Origin: an uncultured Phascolarctobacterium sp.
GTDB taxonomy: Bacteria; Bacillota; Negativicutes; Acidaminococcales; Acidaminococcaceae
NCBI RefSeq assembly: GCF_934190775.1
Contig: NZ_CAKPTG010000001.1
Coordinates: forward strand, 152,563-216,562
Direction: 5' to 3'
DNA: 64,000 bases
In this document: piece after piece, positions 16,090-24,550 of the stretch
How the letters are laid out: each line of letters starts with the position of its first letter
Numbering within the stretch: the stretch's first letter is position 1
The notes under the pieces: model-generated
Told to the model about the DNA's origin: nothing
Databases searched by the model: none
What the model saw: only the letters and a program-made list of their open reading frames with translations
Program-made: the position numbers and the translations under genes

Positions 16090-17457
16090 TTAGCCGAACA
16101 TAGCTGCAATCGCCTGCTCCAGCGTTTTGACGCGCACAATCTGCGCCTTGACAGCCGGCAGCTGCAGCTTGCTGTCCGGTACAATGAATTTGCTGAAGCC
16201 CAGGTTAATGCCATCCATAATCCTGCGCTCGGGCGCGCTAACGCGGCGCACCTCGCCGGTGAGGCCCACCTCACCAAAAACGAGTATTCCCTTAGGCAAA
16301 GGCCTGTTGCGATAGCTGGAAACAAGCGCTGCCGCCACCGCCAGATCCGCCGCCGGTTCATTGACCTTCATACCGCCGACTACGTTGACATAGGCATCAT
16401 AAATGCCAAAATCCAGTCCAAAGCGTTTTTCCAAAATCGCCAGCAGCATATTCACCCTGTTATAGTCAAAGCCTACTGCTGTACGCCTGGGCATGCCATA
16501 GGGAGTTTTGGCTACCAGCGCCTGGAACTCCGCCATAATCGGCCTGTTGCCTTCCATGCAGGCACCGATAACACTGCCTGCAGCCTCACCGTCTCTGTCC
16601 TCCAGGAAAAGACCAGCAGGATTTGCTACCTCCTGCAGACCGCCTGCCTCCATCGAAAAAATGCCGCTTTCGCTCGTACTGCCGAAGCGGTTTTTTAATG
16701 CGCGCAGAACGCGGAAGGAATAGGAACGGTCACCCTCAAACTGCAGCACCACGTCCACCATATGCTCCAAAAGGCGCGGTCCGGCGATGGTGCCGTCTTT
16801 GGTAACGTGACCAATCAGCAGCACAGCAATGCCCGTACTCTTGGCAAACTGCAGAAGCTTGGCAGTACACTCACGCACCTGGCCCACACTGCCGGCAGCA
16901 GTCTGCAGCTCCGGATTATACATTGTCTGGATACTGTCGATAATCAAAAGCTGCGGCTTCAGAGCGTTGGCCTGCAGCAAAATTGCGTCCAGATCCGTAG
17001 CTGTAAGAATCAGCAGGTTATCATTGGCCTGCGCCCCACCCAAACGGACAGCACGCATCGCCGTCTGTTCCTCCGATTCCTCGCCACTGACATACAGCAC
17101 CTTAATGCCACGCTGTCCAAAGCGCAGGCCCGCATCGAGCAAAATCGTAGATTTGCCGATACCGGGCGTGCCTCCCAGCAGCACAAGGCTGCCGGGCACG
17201 ACGCCACCACCAAGCACGCGGTCAAATTCGCGAATCCCGGTCGCCAGGCGTTCTACCTTAGTCTGGGCAACACTGGCGATAGTACGCGGCCGCAGCTTTT
17301 CGTTATTGGTCGGCAGATAGCTTTTGCTGGTCTTGGCCGTCACCTCGGCCTCCTCCACCAGCGTGTTCCAGCCGCCGCACTCCGGGCAGCGTCCCAGCCA
17401 CGAGGAAGCAACATAACCGCATTCCTGACAGACAAATCTGCTCTTAGTTCTGGCCAT
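16090..17457 (-). CDS. radA: DNA repair protein RadA (Sms)
   Basis: RadA is a RecA-like ATPase that drives branch migration of recombination intermediates. The 455-residue protein has the N-terminal C4 zinc finger (CQECGYVASSWLGRCPEC, residues 10-27), the Walker A motif GGTPGIGKST, the RadA-specific motif KNRFGSTSE and a C-terminal Lon-protease-like domain ending in the standard family tail. The gene overlaps the 3' end of clpC by 14 bp, so it is the last gene of the ctsR-clpC-radA operon, the arrangement seen in many Firmicutes where stress regulation by CtsR also covers radA. Confidence 0.97.
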   Translation of the reverse strand: MARTKSRFVCQECGYVASSWLGRCPECGGWNTLVEEAEVTAKTSKSYLPTNNEKLRPRTIASVAQTKVERLATGIREFDRVLGGGVVPGSLVLLGGTPGIGKSTILLDAGLRFGQRGIKVLYVSGEESEEQTAMRAVRLGGAQANDNLLILTATDLDAILLQANALKPQLLIIDSIQTMYNPELQTAAGSVGQVRECTAKLLQFAKSTGIAVLLIGHVTKDGTIAGPRLLEHMVDVVLQFEGDRSYSFRVLRALKNRFGSTSESGIFSMEAGGLQEVANPAGLFLEDRDGEAAGSVIGACMEGNRPIMAEFQALVAKTPYGMPRRTAVGFDYNRVNMLLAILEKRFGLDFGIYDAYVNVVGGMKVNEPAADLAVAAALVSSYRNRPLPKGILVFGEVGLTGEVRRVSAPERRIMDGINLGFSKFIVPDSKLQLPAVKAQIVRVKTLEQAIAAMFG

Positions 17458-20176
17458 CAGGCTGCTCCTTTCCGCTGCTGACAGAAACTGCTGCTTCCTC
17501 CGTCACTGGCAGCTCCAGCAAAAGCTGTGCTTCTTCAATCGCAGTGTGAAAGTCCAGTTTTTTATCTGCAGCAGCCTCAGCAATAATCTTATCGCCGCTG
17601 TGGAATTTTCCTGCCAGGAACAAATCACTCAGCGGATCCTCCACCAGCTTGCGCAAAGCACGGCGCAGCGGACGCGCACCATACTTGCTGTCGCTGCCTT
17701 CCTTCAGCAGCAGCTCGCGTGCCGAAGCAGCAAGCTCAATACTGAGACCATTGTCTGCCAGACGCTGGTTCAGCTCACGCAGCATATTGTCGGCAATCAG
17801 CTCCAGCTCCTGTCTGCCCAAGGAATTGAAGACCAGGATTTCGTCCACACGATTTAAAAATTCCGGGCGGAACACGTTCTTGATTTCAGCAAGCACCTGC
17901 TCCTTACGGTTTTTGCGCTCGCCTGCCTCATTACCGGCAAAGCCCAGCGGTCTGGTGTTAGCCAAACGCTGTGCACCGGCGTTGCTCGTCATAATCAGTA
18001 CAGCATTGCGGAAGTCTACCGTGCGTCCCTGACCATCAGTCAGACGACCGTCTTCCATAATCTGCAGCAGCAGATTAAAGACATCGGGGTGCGCCTTTTC
18101 AATTTCGTCCAGCAGCACTACGCAGTAAGGCTTACGGCGTACTGCATCTGTCAGCTGGCCGCCCTCGTCGTACCCTACATAGCCGGGAGGAGCGCCAATC
18201 AATCGCGCTGTAGTGTGCTTTTCCATGTATTCGGACATATCGAAGCGCAGCATAGCGCGTTCATCGCCAAAAAGCTCCTGAGCCAGTGCCTTCGCCAGCT
18301 CTGTTTTGCCTACACCTGTAGGACCAAGGAAGAGGAAGGAGCCAACCGGTCTGTTTTTATCCTTGAAGCCTGCGCGTGCACGGCGCACTGCCCTGCTTAC
18401 AGCACTTACAGCCTCCTCCTGACCGATAACACGCTTATGCAGGCGCTGCTCCAACTGCAACAGGCGACTGCTTTCGGTTTCTGTCAGGCGTGTCAGCGGA
18501 ATCCCCGTCCAAGAGGCAACTACCTCAGCCACATCCTCCGCAGTTACCGGCTGCGTCATAGCAACCTCCGCCAGGGCTTCAGCCAGCTGCGTCTGCAGCT
18601 CCGCCTCGTCGTCGCGCAGCTTGGCTGCCTTTTCATAATCCTGCTGCTCAACAGCCTCTTCCTTTTCCAGCTGCAGATATTCCAGCTGCTCCTGCAGCTC
18701 ACGTGCCGGCGCAGATTTTTTATATAGCTTAATACGCAGACGGGCGCAGGCCTCGTCCATCAGGTCAATAGCCTTATCAGGCAGATTTCTGTCTGTAATA
18801 TAGCGGTCGCTCAGCTCCACTGCAGCCTTAATCGCCTCAGGCTGAATCTGCAGCTTATGGAATTCCTCATAGCGCTTGCGCAATCCCTGCAGCATCGCTT
18901 CGCTGATTTCTGCGCTCGGTACATCAACAAGCACCGGCTGGAAGCGTCGCTCCAGCGCCGCATCCTTTTCAATATGCTTATGGTATTCATCAACCGTAGT
19001 CGCGCCAATAACCTGCAGCTCACCGCGCGCCAGCGCCGGCTTAATGATGTTGGCCGCATCAATACTGCCCTCGGCACTGCCCGCACCGATAATCGTATGC
19101 AGCTCGTCGATAAAGAGGATTATCCGCTTATCGTCGCGTACCATCTGCAAAATTTCCTTCATGCGGTCTTCAAATTCACCGCGGTATTTGGCACCGGCCA
19201 CCAGCATTCCCAGCTCCAGCGAAAAAACAATTTTCCGCTGCAGAAAATCCGGCACGTCACCCTTGATAATCTTCTGTGCCAGGCCTTCGGCAATAGCAGT
19301 TTTACCAACACCGGCCTCACCGATAATTACCGGGTTATTCTTGGTGCGACGGCACAAAATCTGGATAAGGCGTTCTACCTCCTTATCGCGGCCAATCACC
19401 GGATCAATCTTGCCACGGCTGGCTTCCAGATTCAAATTACGTCCATATTCGGCAAGAACCTCTAAAACATCAGCCTGTTTTTCTTCTACCGGACGGCGCT
19501 GCTGATTTCTGCCCGGTACAGCTTTGCGCTGATCATCCAGCGTCTGCACCAGCTCCTTGACATACTCCAACGTAATATCAAACTTCTGCAGCACCTGATA
19601 GGCAATGCCATCGCCTGCTGCCAGCAAGCCTACAAGCAGCTGCTCGCTGCCTACGTATTCCTGCTCCAGCTCCTGCGCGTTCTCTGCAGCGCGCTCCATT
19701 ACACGCTGCGCGCGTTGGCTGTACTGCGGCAGCTTAGTCTGCTTACTGCCCTTATCCAGCCAGCCTTCCAGCTCTGTCTGTATCTCTTCAAGATTATTAT
19801 ACAATCTGTGCAGCAGCCTTTTGCCGGTACAATCAGGGATTGTCAAAAGTCCCCACAAAATATGCTCCGTACCAATATGCTCGCTGCCACAATCCAAAGC
19901 CTTGGTTGTTGCCAGCTCCAGCACTTTGGCCGCCGCCTCGCTGAAGCCCTCACGGGTAACCTTTTTCTTAGGCTTCGGTCCGATGGTTCCGCCGCTCTTC
20001 AGCAGCTCATCTATAAAGCGTTTAGCACCCTCCGGTGTCAGCGGCATGCCCCCCATGCCCATCGGCATATAATCCTTGGCGCAATCACCGCAAAGCCATT
20101 TATCAATCTGTTTATCGCCTACCAGGCACACCATGTGCATGATAGCCTTCTTTTTATGACAATTTTCACAAAGCAT
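17444..20176 (-). CDS. clpC: ClpC-type AAA+ unfoldase with McsA-like N-terminal zinc finger
   Basis: ClpC unfolds proteins for degradation by ClpP. At 910 residues it is about 100 longer than the usual 810. The extra N-terminus carries CENC (Cys3, Cys6) and CGDC (Cys29, Cys32) with the surrounding pattern of the first zinc finger of McsA, the adaptor normally encoded between ctsR and clpC. Then come the Clp_N repeat domain, AAA module 1 (GEAGVGKTAIAEG, Walker A), a middle domain with a UVR-like stretch (EEAVEQQDYEKAAKLRDDEA), AAA module 2 (GPTGVGKTELAKA) and the C-terminal D2-small domain. It starts 4 bp after ctsR; mcsA and mcsB are absent from the operon. Confidence 0.95.
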   Translation of the reverse strand: MLCENCHKKKAIMHMVCLVGDKQIDKWLCGDCAKDYMPMGMGGMPLTPEGAKRFIDELLKSGGTIGPKPKKKVTREGFSEAAAKVLELATTKALDCGSEHIGTEHILWGLLTIPDCTGKRLLHRLYNNLEEIQTELEGWLDKGSKQTKLPQYSQRAQRVMERAAENAQELEQEYVGSEQLLVGLLAAGDGIAYQVLQKFDITLEYVKELVQTLDDQRKAVPGRNQQRRPVEEKQADVLEVLAEYGRNLNLEASRGKIDPVIGRDKEVERLIQILCRRTKNNPVIIGEAGVGKTAIAEGLAQKIIKGDVPDFLQRKIVFSLELGMLVAGAKYRGEFEDRMKEILQMVRDDKRIILFIDELHTIIGAGSAEGSIDAANIIKPALARGELQVIGATTVDEYHKHIEKDAALERRFQPVLVDVPSAEISEAMLQGLRKRYEEFHKLQIQPEAIKAAVELSDRYITDRNLPDKAIDLMDEACARLRIKLYKKSAPARELQEQLEYLQLEKEEAVEQQDYEKAAKLRDDEAELQTQLAEALAEVAMTQPVTAEDVAEVVASWTGIPLTRLTETESSRLLQLEQRLHKRVIGQEEAVSAVSRAVRRARAGFKDKNRPVGSFLFLGPTGVGKTELAKALAQELFGDERAMLRFDMSEYMEKHTTARLIGAPPGYVGYDEGGQLTDAVRRKPYCVVLLDEIEKAHPDVFNLLLQIMEDGRLTDGQGRTVDFRNAVLIMTSNAGAQRLANTRPLGFAGNEAGERKNRKEQVLAEIKNVFRPEFLNRVDEILVFNSLGRQELELIADNMLRELNQRLADNGLSIELAASARELLLKEGSDSKYGARPLRRALRKLVEDPLSDLFLAGKFHSGDKIIAEAAADKKLDFHTAIEEAQLLLELPVTEEAAVSVSSGKEQPDGQN

Positions 20177-20180
20177 CGCT

Positions 20181-20594
20181 TCACCTCCGTCCTGTACTAT
20201 GCAACAAGCTTACAGCCTGCTGCAATATTTCCTTCTTCTTATCTTCATCAGCGTCAATAATCTGCAGCATATACTGCAGCAATGCGCCCTCTCTTGCCGT
20301 AATCATCTTTTGCTGCTGCAAATGCTGCACCAGCTGCAAAGCCGTAGGCGGCTTGGGTGTCTCCACAGCAGGCTGCATGCGTATAATGCGCACAAAGCCA
20401 CCGCTGCCGCGCCGCGATTCCACCATAAAGCCACGCTCCGGCGTAAAACGCGTACTGAGCACATAGCTTATCTGCGAGGGAGCGCAGGAAAGACGCTCGG
20501 CCAGCTCATTGCGCTGCACAAGCACAGTATCCTCGTGCTCTCGCAGCAGCTCACCTATAATAAAGCTTTCAATTGCATCTGCTAAATTTTTCAT
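20181..20594 (-). CDS. ctsR: Transcriptional repressor CtsR
   Basis: CtsR represses clp and other class III heat-shock genes. The 137-residue protein is slightly shorter than the usual 150 but has the full N-terminal winged helix (LADAIESFIIGELLREHEDTVLVQRNELAERLSCAPSQISYVLSTRFTPERGF) and the glycine-containing wing RRGSGGFVRI at residues 62-71. The C-terminal dimer domain is present. In Bacillus, McsB arginine kinase inactivates CtsR; no mcsB lies here, so another inactivation route is needed unless the gene is elsewhere. The ATG follows AAGGTGAG. First gene of the operon with clpC and radA. Confidence 0.95.
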   Translation of the reverse strand: MKNLADAIESFIIGELLREHEDTVLVQRNELAERLSCAPSQISYVLSTRFTPERGFMVESRRGSGGFVRIIRMQPAVETPKPPTALQLVQHLQQQKMITAREGALLQYMLQIIDADEDKKKEILQQAVSLLHSTGRR

Positions 20595-20625
20595 AGTAAC
20601 TCACCTTGATTATATATTTGAATAT

Positions 20626-20654
20626 ATTATATTTGACTTTTCGACTTTAGGCAA
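20626..20654 (-). promoter_or_regulatory. ctsR operon promoter with candidate CtsR direct repeat
   Basis: TTGCCT (20654-20649) and TATAAT (20631-20626) are 17 bp apart on the minus strand. The spacer holds the direct repeat AGTCGAA-A-AGTCAAA, resembling the CtsR heptamer (A/GGTCAAA) but with an 8-bp instead of 10-bp period, so operator function is uncertain. Confidence 0.6.
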
Positions 20655-20742
20655 GTGAAAAATCTATGACAGAAAATCGACGCGCAAAAAAAGACCACTG
20701 CAACTCTAATCAGCCGCAGCAGCCTCTTAAACATCAAATTTA

Positions 20743-21057
20743 TTAACCCTTAATAGTCTTCAGCATCTGCAAAGCCTGCACGATATCCTGCATGGTAAAA
20801 TTCTCCAGAGAAGTCGCTGCAGTCTCTTTCTTTGCTTTTTCTTCGCCAAATACTATTTCATCAATACCACAATCGAAAATATTCGTCATTTTAACCAGAT
20901 TTTCCAAAGTCAGGCCAGCACGTCCACTTTCAATATTACTCATATGTGTTTGTGATACACCTATATTTTTGGCTAATTCAGTCTGATAAATATTGTTCTT
21001 TAAGCGCAAGGTCTTAATGCGCAAACCAACGGCCTTATAATCTACTTGCTTTGCCAT
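20743..21057 (-). CDS. XRE-family helix-turn-helix regulator
   Basis: A 104-residue protein whose residues 12-66 form a Cro/C1-type helix-turn-helix (IKTLRLKNNIYQTELAKNIG, then VSQTHMSNIESGR and LTLENLVKMTNIF). The remaining C-terminus is short and charged, with no recognisable sensor domain. It stands alone between the ctsR operon and lemA, with no partner toxin gene beside it. A 47-bp region bounded by perfect 9-bp inverted repeats lies 57-103 bp upstream, which suggests autoregulation. Targets cannot be inferred. Confidence 0.85.
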   Translation of the reverse strand: MAKQVDYKAVGLRIKTLRLKNNIYQTELAKNIGVSQTHMSNIESGRAGLTLENLVKMTNIFDCGIDEIVFGEEKAKKETAATSLENFTMQDIVQALQMLKTIKG

Positions 21058-21113
21058 ATTAGCTCATCCCCTAACTATTTGCTGATATAGTGATGCCAGC
21101 TACCTCCTGATGT

Positions 21114-21160
21114 TTGCAAAATGACCTACTATATAACCTGCACACTATATGATTTTGCAA
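21114..21160. promoter_or_regulatory. Inverted repeat, candidate XRE operator and promoter
   Basis: TTGCAAAAT (21114-21122) and ATTTTGCAA (21152-21160) are perfect 9-bp arms. Read on the minus strand the distal arm supplies TTGCAA as a -35 box, with TATATA about 19 bp downstream inside the repeat, so a bound dimer would cover the promoter. Confidence 0.45.
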
Positions 21161-21490
21161 TACATTCTCATAGAACACCTTCCTACCGTGCTTCCTCCTC
21201 TCTCGGAACAGACGCCTCATCTGCGTTTAAATTGTTCTTTTAACGAATGCTTATTCCAATTAACCTAGTTATATAATACACCTCTTTAAGACATTATGCA
21301 ATAATAATAATTAATATTTTAACGCAATTAATTTACATTGAAACTTTTCTCCCTCTTATCCTCATTATTTGAAAACCAAAAGCATCTTTCATTTATAAAT
21401 AAATTTTCTACTTTTCTGCTTCTGCCAAAATAAATACCTATAATTTCACAATAGTTTTGCAATTTTTTTGCCTTTTTGACTTTTCATAAA

Positions 21491-21519
21491 TTGACAGCAG
21501 CAAAACTTTCTTTTACAAT
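21491..21519 (+). promoter_or_regulatory. lemA promoter
   Basis: TTGACA (21491-21496), 17-bp spacer, TACAAT (21514-21519); one mismatch to consensus, 61 bp before the ATG. Confidence 0.85.
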
Positions 21520-21580
21520 AAAATAAAGCAGGTCTTACAAGCCTGTCTAAAATCCGTTTATTGCGAAAGGAGATATACAA

Positions 21581-22132
21581 ATGAAAGGTATTTTAGGCGT
21601 TCTCGCCGCTATTGTCATTATGGCAGCTATGTTTTTCAGCAGCTATAATGGTCTTGTAAGCATGAATGAAAATGTTACCGGCAAATGGTCGCAGGTGGAA
21701 AACCAGCTGCAGCGTCGCAACGATTTAATCCCCAACCTGGTAAACACTGTTAAAGGCTATGCTGCCCACGAAACAGAGGTTTTCAAGGCTGTATCCGATG
21801 CCCGCGCTAAGCTGGGCGGTGCCAAAACCGTAGCAGAAACAACTGCAGCCAACAACGAAATGAACAGCGCTCTGAGCCGTCTCTTAGTTGTTGCGGAAAA
21901 CTACCCTGACCTGAAGGCCAACACCAATTTCCAGCAGCTGCAGGATGAGCTGGCAGGTACTGAAAACCGTATCGCTGTAGCACGCAAGGATTACAACGAT
22001 GCCGTACAAGTCTACAACGCAAAAATTAAATCTCTGCCTACCTCTTTATACGCAGGTGCCTGCGGCTTTACTGCCAAAGACTACTTCAAGGCAGATGCAG
22101 CAGCGCAAAAGGTTCCGCAGGTTAAATTTTAA
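21581..22132 (+). CDS. lemA: LemA family protein
   Basis: LemA-family proteins are membrane-anchored helical proteins of unsettled function. The 183-residue sequence has one N-terminal membrane helix (about residues 3-24) and the family core: a WSQVENQLQRRNDLIPNLVNTVKGYAAHE segment (residues 36-64), then LSRLLVVAENYPDLKANTNFQQLQDELAGTENRIAVARKDYN, the most conserved block. It is followed 41 bp later by a TPM-domain gene, a frequent pairing in bacteria that implies a shared envelope role. A GGAG ribosome site and a near-consensus promoter precede it. Confidence 0.93.
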   Translation: MKGILGVLAAIVIMAAMFFSSYNGLVSMNENVTGKWSQVENQLQRRNDLIPNLVNTVKGYAAHETEVFKAVSDARAKLGGAKTVAETTAANNEMNSALSRLLVVAENYPDLKANTNFQQLQDELAGTENRIAVARKDYNDAVQVYNAKIKSLPTSLYAGACGFTAKDYFKADAAAQKVPQVKF

Positions 22133-22173
22133 TTTAATCCCGCTAGCTGCAAGCTGCTGACGGAGGGATGATA

Positions 22174-22929
22174 ATGAAACGTTTTATAATCTGCCTGCTG
22201 CTTCTGCTGCAGACCTTCTTTGCTGCTTACGCCAGCGCCGCGCCTGCTATTCCGCCGCGTCCGGCGGCAGGCAGCGGCATTTACGTGCAGGATTACGCCG
22301 GTGTAATCTCTGAAGAGGACAAGCAGCAAATACTCAGCCTGGGCGCTGAGCTGGACAACAAAACTACAGCGCAGCTGGCAGTACTGACAATTAACACGCT
22401 CGACGGAGCGCCTATCGAAGATTACGCGCTGGAGGTTCTGCGCCAATGGGGCATTGGCAGCAAGGAGCAAAATAATGGTGCTCTCATCGTCGTCGCTGTC
22501 AAGGACAGACGCTCACGCATTGAAGTTGGCTACGGCCTGGAGGGTTCTCTGCCTGACGGTCTTACCGGACGCATCCAGGACCAATATATGATTCCTTACT
22601 TCAAGGACGGTAATTACAGCAAGGGTATTTTGCAGGGCTACAAGGCTGCAGCAGCCAAGATTGCCCAAGGCTATAACACGGAGCTGAGCGGTGTAAAATA
22701 TCAGGCTCCCGCTCCCCAACCGCAAAAAAATACCGGCTCCAGCTTAGATGATTTGCTATTGGCACTAGGACTCATCGGCTTTCTGATTGTAGATAATCTT
22801 TTGTTAGGCGGCTTTTTTACGCGCATCCTGCTACTGCTGATTTTCCGCGGCGGTGGACGTGGTGGCGGTGGCGGTCGTGGCTTCGGCGGCGGCGGTGGCG
22901 GTGGCGGCGGTTCGTCCCGCAGCTGGTAA
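22174..22929 (+). CDS. TPM-domain (YgcG-like) membrane protein with Gly-rich tail
   Basis: A 251-residue exported protein: signal peptide (MKRFIICLLLLLQTFFAAYASA), a TPM domain at about residues 35-160 (VQDYAGVISEEDKQQI, LAVLTINTLDG, NNGALIVVAVKDRRSRIEVGYGLEG, LPDGLTGRIQD), a membrane segment near residues 195-220 and a tail of glycine runs broken by arginine and serine, ending SSRSW. This is the usual layout of YgcG/TPM proteins, often encoded with LemA and thought to act in envelope maintenance. I chose the second ATG (22174), seven bases after GGAGG; the first, at 22168, almost touches the ribosome site. Confidence 0.9.
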   Translation: MKRFIICLLLLLQTFFAAYASAAPAIPPRPAAGSGIYVQDYAGVISEEDKQQILSLGAELDNKTTAQLAVLTINTLDGAPIEDYALEVLRQWGIGSKEQNNGALIVVAVKDRRSRIEVGYGLEGSLPDGLTGRIQDQYMIPYFKDGNYSKGILQGYKAAAAKIAQGYNTELSGVKYQAPAPQPQKNTGSSLDDLLLALGLIGFLIVDNLLLGGFFTRILLLLIFRGGGRGGGGGRGFGGGGGGGGGSSRSW

Positions 22930-22956
22930 ATTGCTAAATATGCACAACTTCAATTG

Positions 22957-22987
22957 AACTGCATCACCCCTTGGTGATGCAGTTTTT
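22957..22987 (+). terminator. lemA operon terminator
   Basis: AACTGCATCACC and GGTGATGCAGTT with a short loop, then a T run. Confidence 0.92.
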
Positions 22988-22988
22988 T

Positions 22989-23012
22989 CATGCTCGCTTT
23001 AAAGCGAGCATG
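22989..23012. repeat. 24-bp perfect palindrome
   Basis: CATGCTCGCTTT and its exact complement AAAGCGAGCATG meet with no spacer, directly behind the lemA operon terminator. Function unknown; possibly a second structure for termination or a protein site. Confidence 0.6.
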
Positions 23013-23044
23013 TAGCAACAATACGCAGTCTTTTTAAGATATAC

Positions 23045-23088
23045 AAAAAAATTCCTGCCAATGGCCAATGCCCAGGCAGGAATTTTTT
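23045..23088. terminator. Bidirectional terminator after glutamate dehydrogenase
   Basis: AAAAAATTCCTGCC and GGCAGGAATTTTTT around a 16-base loop, 47 bp after the minus-strand stop. Confidence 0.9.
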
Positions 23089-23135
23089 CTTTAAAGCATT
23101 ATTTTAGATAATTAAACGAACTTCAGCAATTATAT

Positions 23136-24371
23136 CTATACCATACCTCTGATTTTCATTGCTTCCTCCAGGCTGCCCAGCGCAACCATGTAAGCAGCAA
23201 CACGCAGCGGCACATTATACTGCTTAGCTTTTTCATAAACAGCCTTAAAGGCCTTGCGCATCAATGCGTTCTGCTTTTCAATAACCTCTTCTTCAGGCCA
23301 GAAGTAACGATACAGATTCTGTACCCATTCAAAATAGCTGACAGTTACACCGCCGCCATTAGCCAGAATATCCGGAATAACCATTACGCCCTTAGCCTCC
23401 AGAATGTCGTCAGCCTCCGGTGTAGTCGGTCCGTTCGCGCCCTCGCAGATAATGCTGGCCTGTACAGCCGCCGCATTTTCCGCAGTAAGCTGCAGCTCAA
23501 TAGCGCAAGGTGCCAGCACAGTAACTTCCATCGCCAGCAAATCAGCATTGGTAATCGCTTTACTGCCCGGATAACCTACTATGCTGCCTGTTTTCTTAAC
23601 ATAAGCATCTACATCATAGCAGTCAAAACCGTCTGCATTAAAGATAGCGCCATAAACATCGCTCAAGGCAATAACCTTAACGCCTGCATCACAGAACAGC
23701 TTAGCAGTCCAGCTGCCTACGTTGCCGAAGCCCTGCACAGCAGCAGTTGCCTCATGCGGCTGAATTCCTTTCAGCTTCAGCGCTTCCAGTGCCGCCACAA
23801 CAACGCCGCGTCCGGTAGCAGCAGTGCGTCCCAAGGAGCCGCCTACGCTGATTGCCTTACCGGTAATAAAGCCAGGCTCATATTGACCGGCCAGCTTGCT
23901 GTATTCATCCATCATCCAGCCCATAATCTGAGCATTAGTATTCATATCAGGCGCCGGGATATCACGTTTTTCACCGATAATCGGTGCAATTTTATCTATA
24001 TAACCGCGTGTCAGACGCTCAAGCTCAGCCTTTGAAAGCTTTGCCGGATCTACGATAATACCGCCCTTACCGCCACCATACGGCAAACCGGCTACGGCAC
24101 ATTTACAGGTCATCCAAAAGGCAAGCGTCTTTACCTCATCCATGCTTACATTCTGATGATAGCGTACACCGCCTTTTGCGGGGCCAAGGATTGTGCTATG
24201 CTGGCTGCGATAGCCGGTAAATACTTTTGTAGTACCGTCATCCATTTTTACAGGAATAGAAACCTCCAAAGTACGTTCGGGAACCGCAATAATAGCTGCT
24301 GCGCCTGCATCAAGCTCCATTGTCTCAATCGCTTTATTCAGTGGAATTTGGGCCATTTCAAAAATATTCAT
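23136..24371 (-). CDS. gdhA: Glutamate dehydrogenase
   Basis: Glu/Leu/Phe/Val-type dehydrogenase that interconverts glutamate and 2-oxoglutarate plus ammonia with NAD(P). The 411-residue length fits the hexameric clostridial/archaeal class. Visible motifs are GPAKGGVRYHQNV, the active-site lysine region PYGGGKGGIIVDP, the conserved DIPAPDMNT, and the Rossmann signature GFGNVGSWTAKLF. The start is the ATG at 24369-24371 after AGGAGG; an upstream in-frame start lacks a ribosome site. It is monocistronic with its own promoter (TAGACA-17-TATAAT) and terminator. Cofactor preference cannot be read safely. Confidence 0.95.
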   Translation of the reverse strand: MNIFEMAQIPLNKAIETMELDAGAAAIIAVPERTLEVSIPVKMDDGTTKVFTGYRSQHSTILGPAKGGVRYHQNVSMDEVKTLAFWMTCKCAVAGLPYGGGKGGIIVDPAKLSKAELERLTRGYIDKIAPIIGEKRDIPAPDMNTNAQIMGWMMDEYSKLAGQYEPGFITGKAISVGGSLGRTAATGRGVVVAALEALKLKGIQPHEATAAVQGFGNVGSWTAKLFCDAGVKVIALSDVYGAIFNADGFDCYDVDAYVKKTGSIVGYPGSKAITNADLLAMEVTVLAPCAIELQLTAENAAAVQASIICEGANGPTTPEADDILEAKGVMVIPDILANGGGVTVSYFEWVQNLYRYFWPEEEVIEKQNALMRKAFKAVYEKAKQYNVPLRVAAYMVALGSLEEAMKIRGMV

Positions 24372-24422
24372 AATCAAGCCTCCTTGCTTTCCAAAAGGAT
24401 ATAACCCCATATCCGTACTTTT

Positions 24423-24451
24423 ATTATAACGTGTACATTATTCAGTGTCTA
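24423..24451 (-). promoter_or_regulatory. Glutamate dehydrogenase promoter
   Basis: TAGACA (24451-24446), 17-bp spacer, TATAAT (24428-24423) on the minus strand. Confidence 0.75.
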
Positions 24452-24518
24452 CAGAATTTTTTGTAACTTTTCTTATATTCAAGAGCTTTTTTACTTGCAA
24501 AACCATTTTGTTTACAGT

Positions 24519-24547
24519 AAAAACGCCAGCGAAGCCGCCGGCGTTTT
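24519..24547 (-). terminator. Terminator of the HD-domain gene
   Basis: AAAACGCC.GCG and CGC.GGCGTTTT hairpin immediately next to the stop codon. Confidence 0.85.
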
Positions 24548-24550
24548 ACT

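Larger units (their letters stand above)
21058..21580. other. 523-bp AT-rich intergenic region
   Basis: Contains the inverted repeat upstream of the XRE gene (21114-21160) and the lemA promoter (21491-21519). The stretch 21230-21480 is very AT-rich with no supported gene. Confidence 0.6.
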
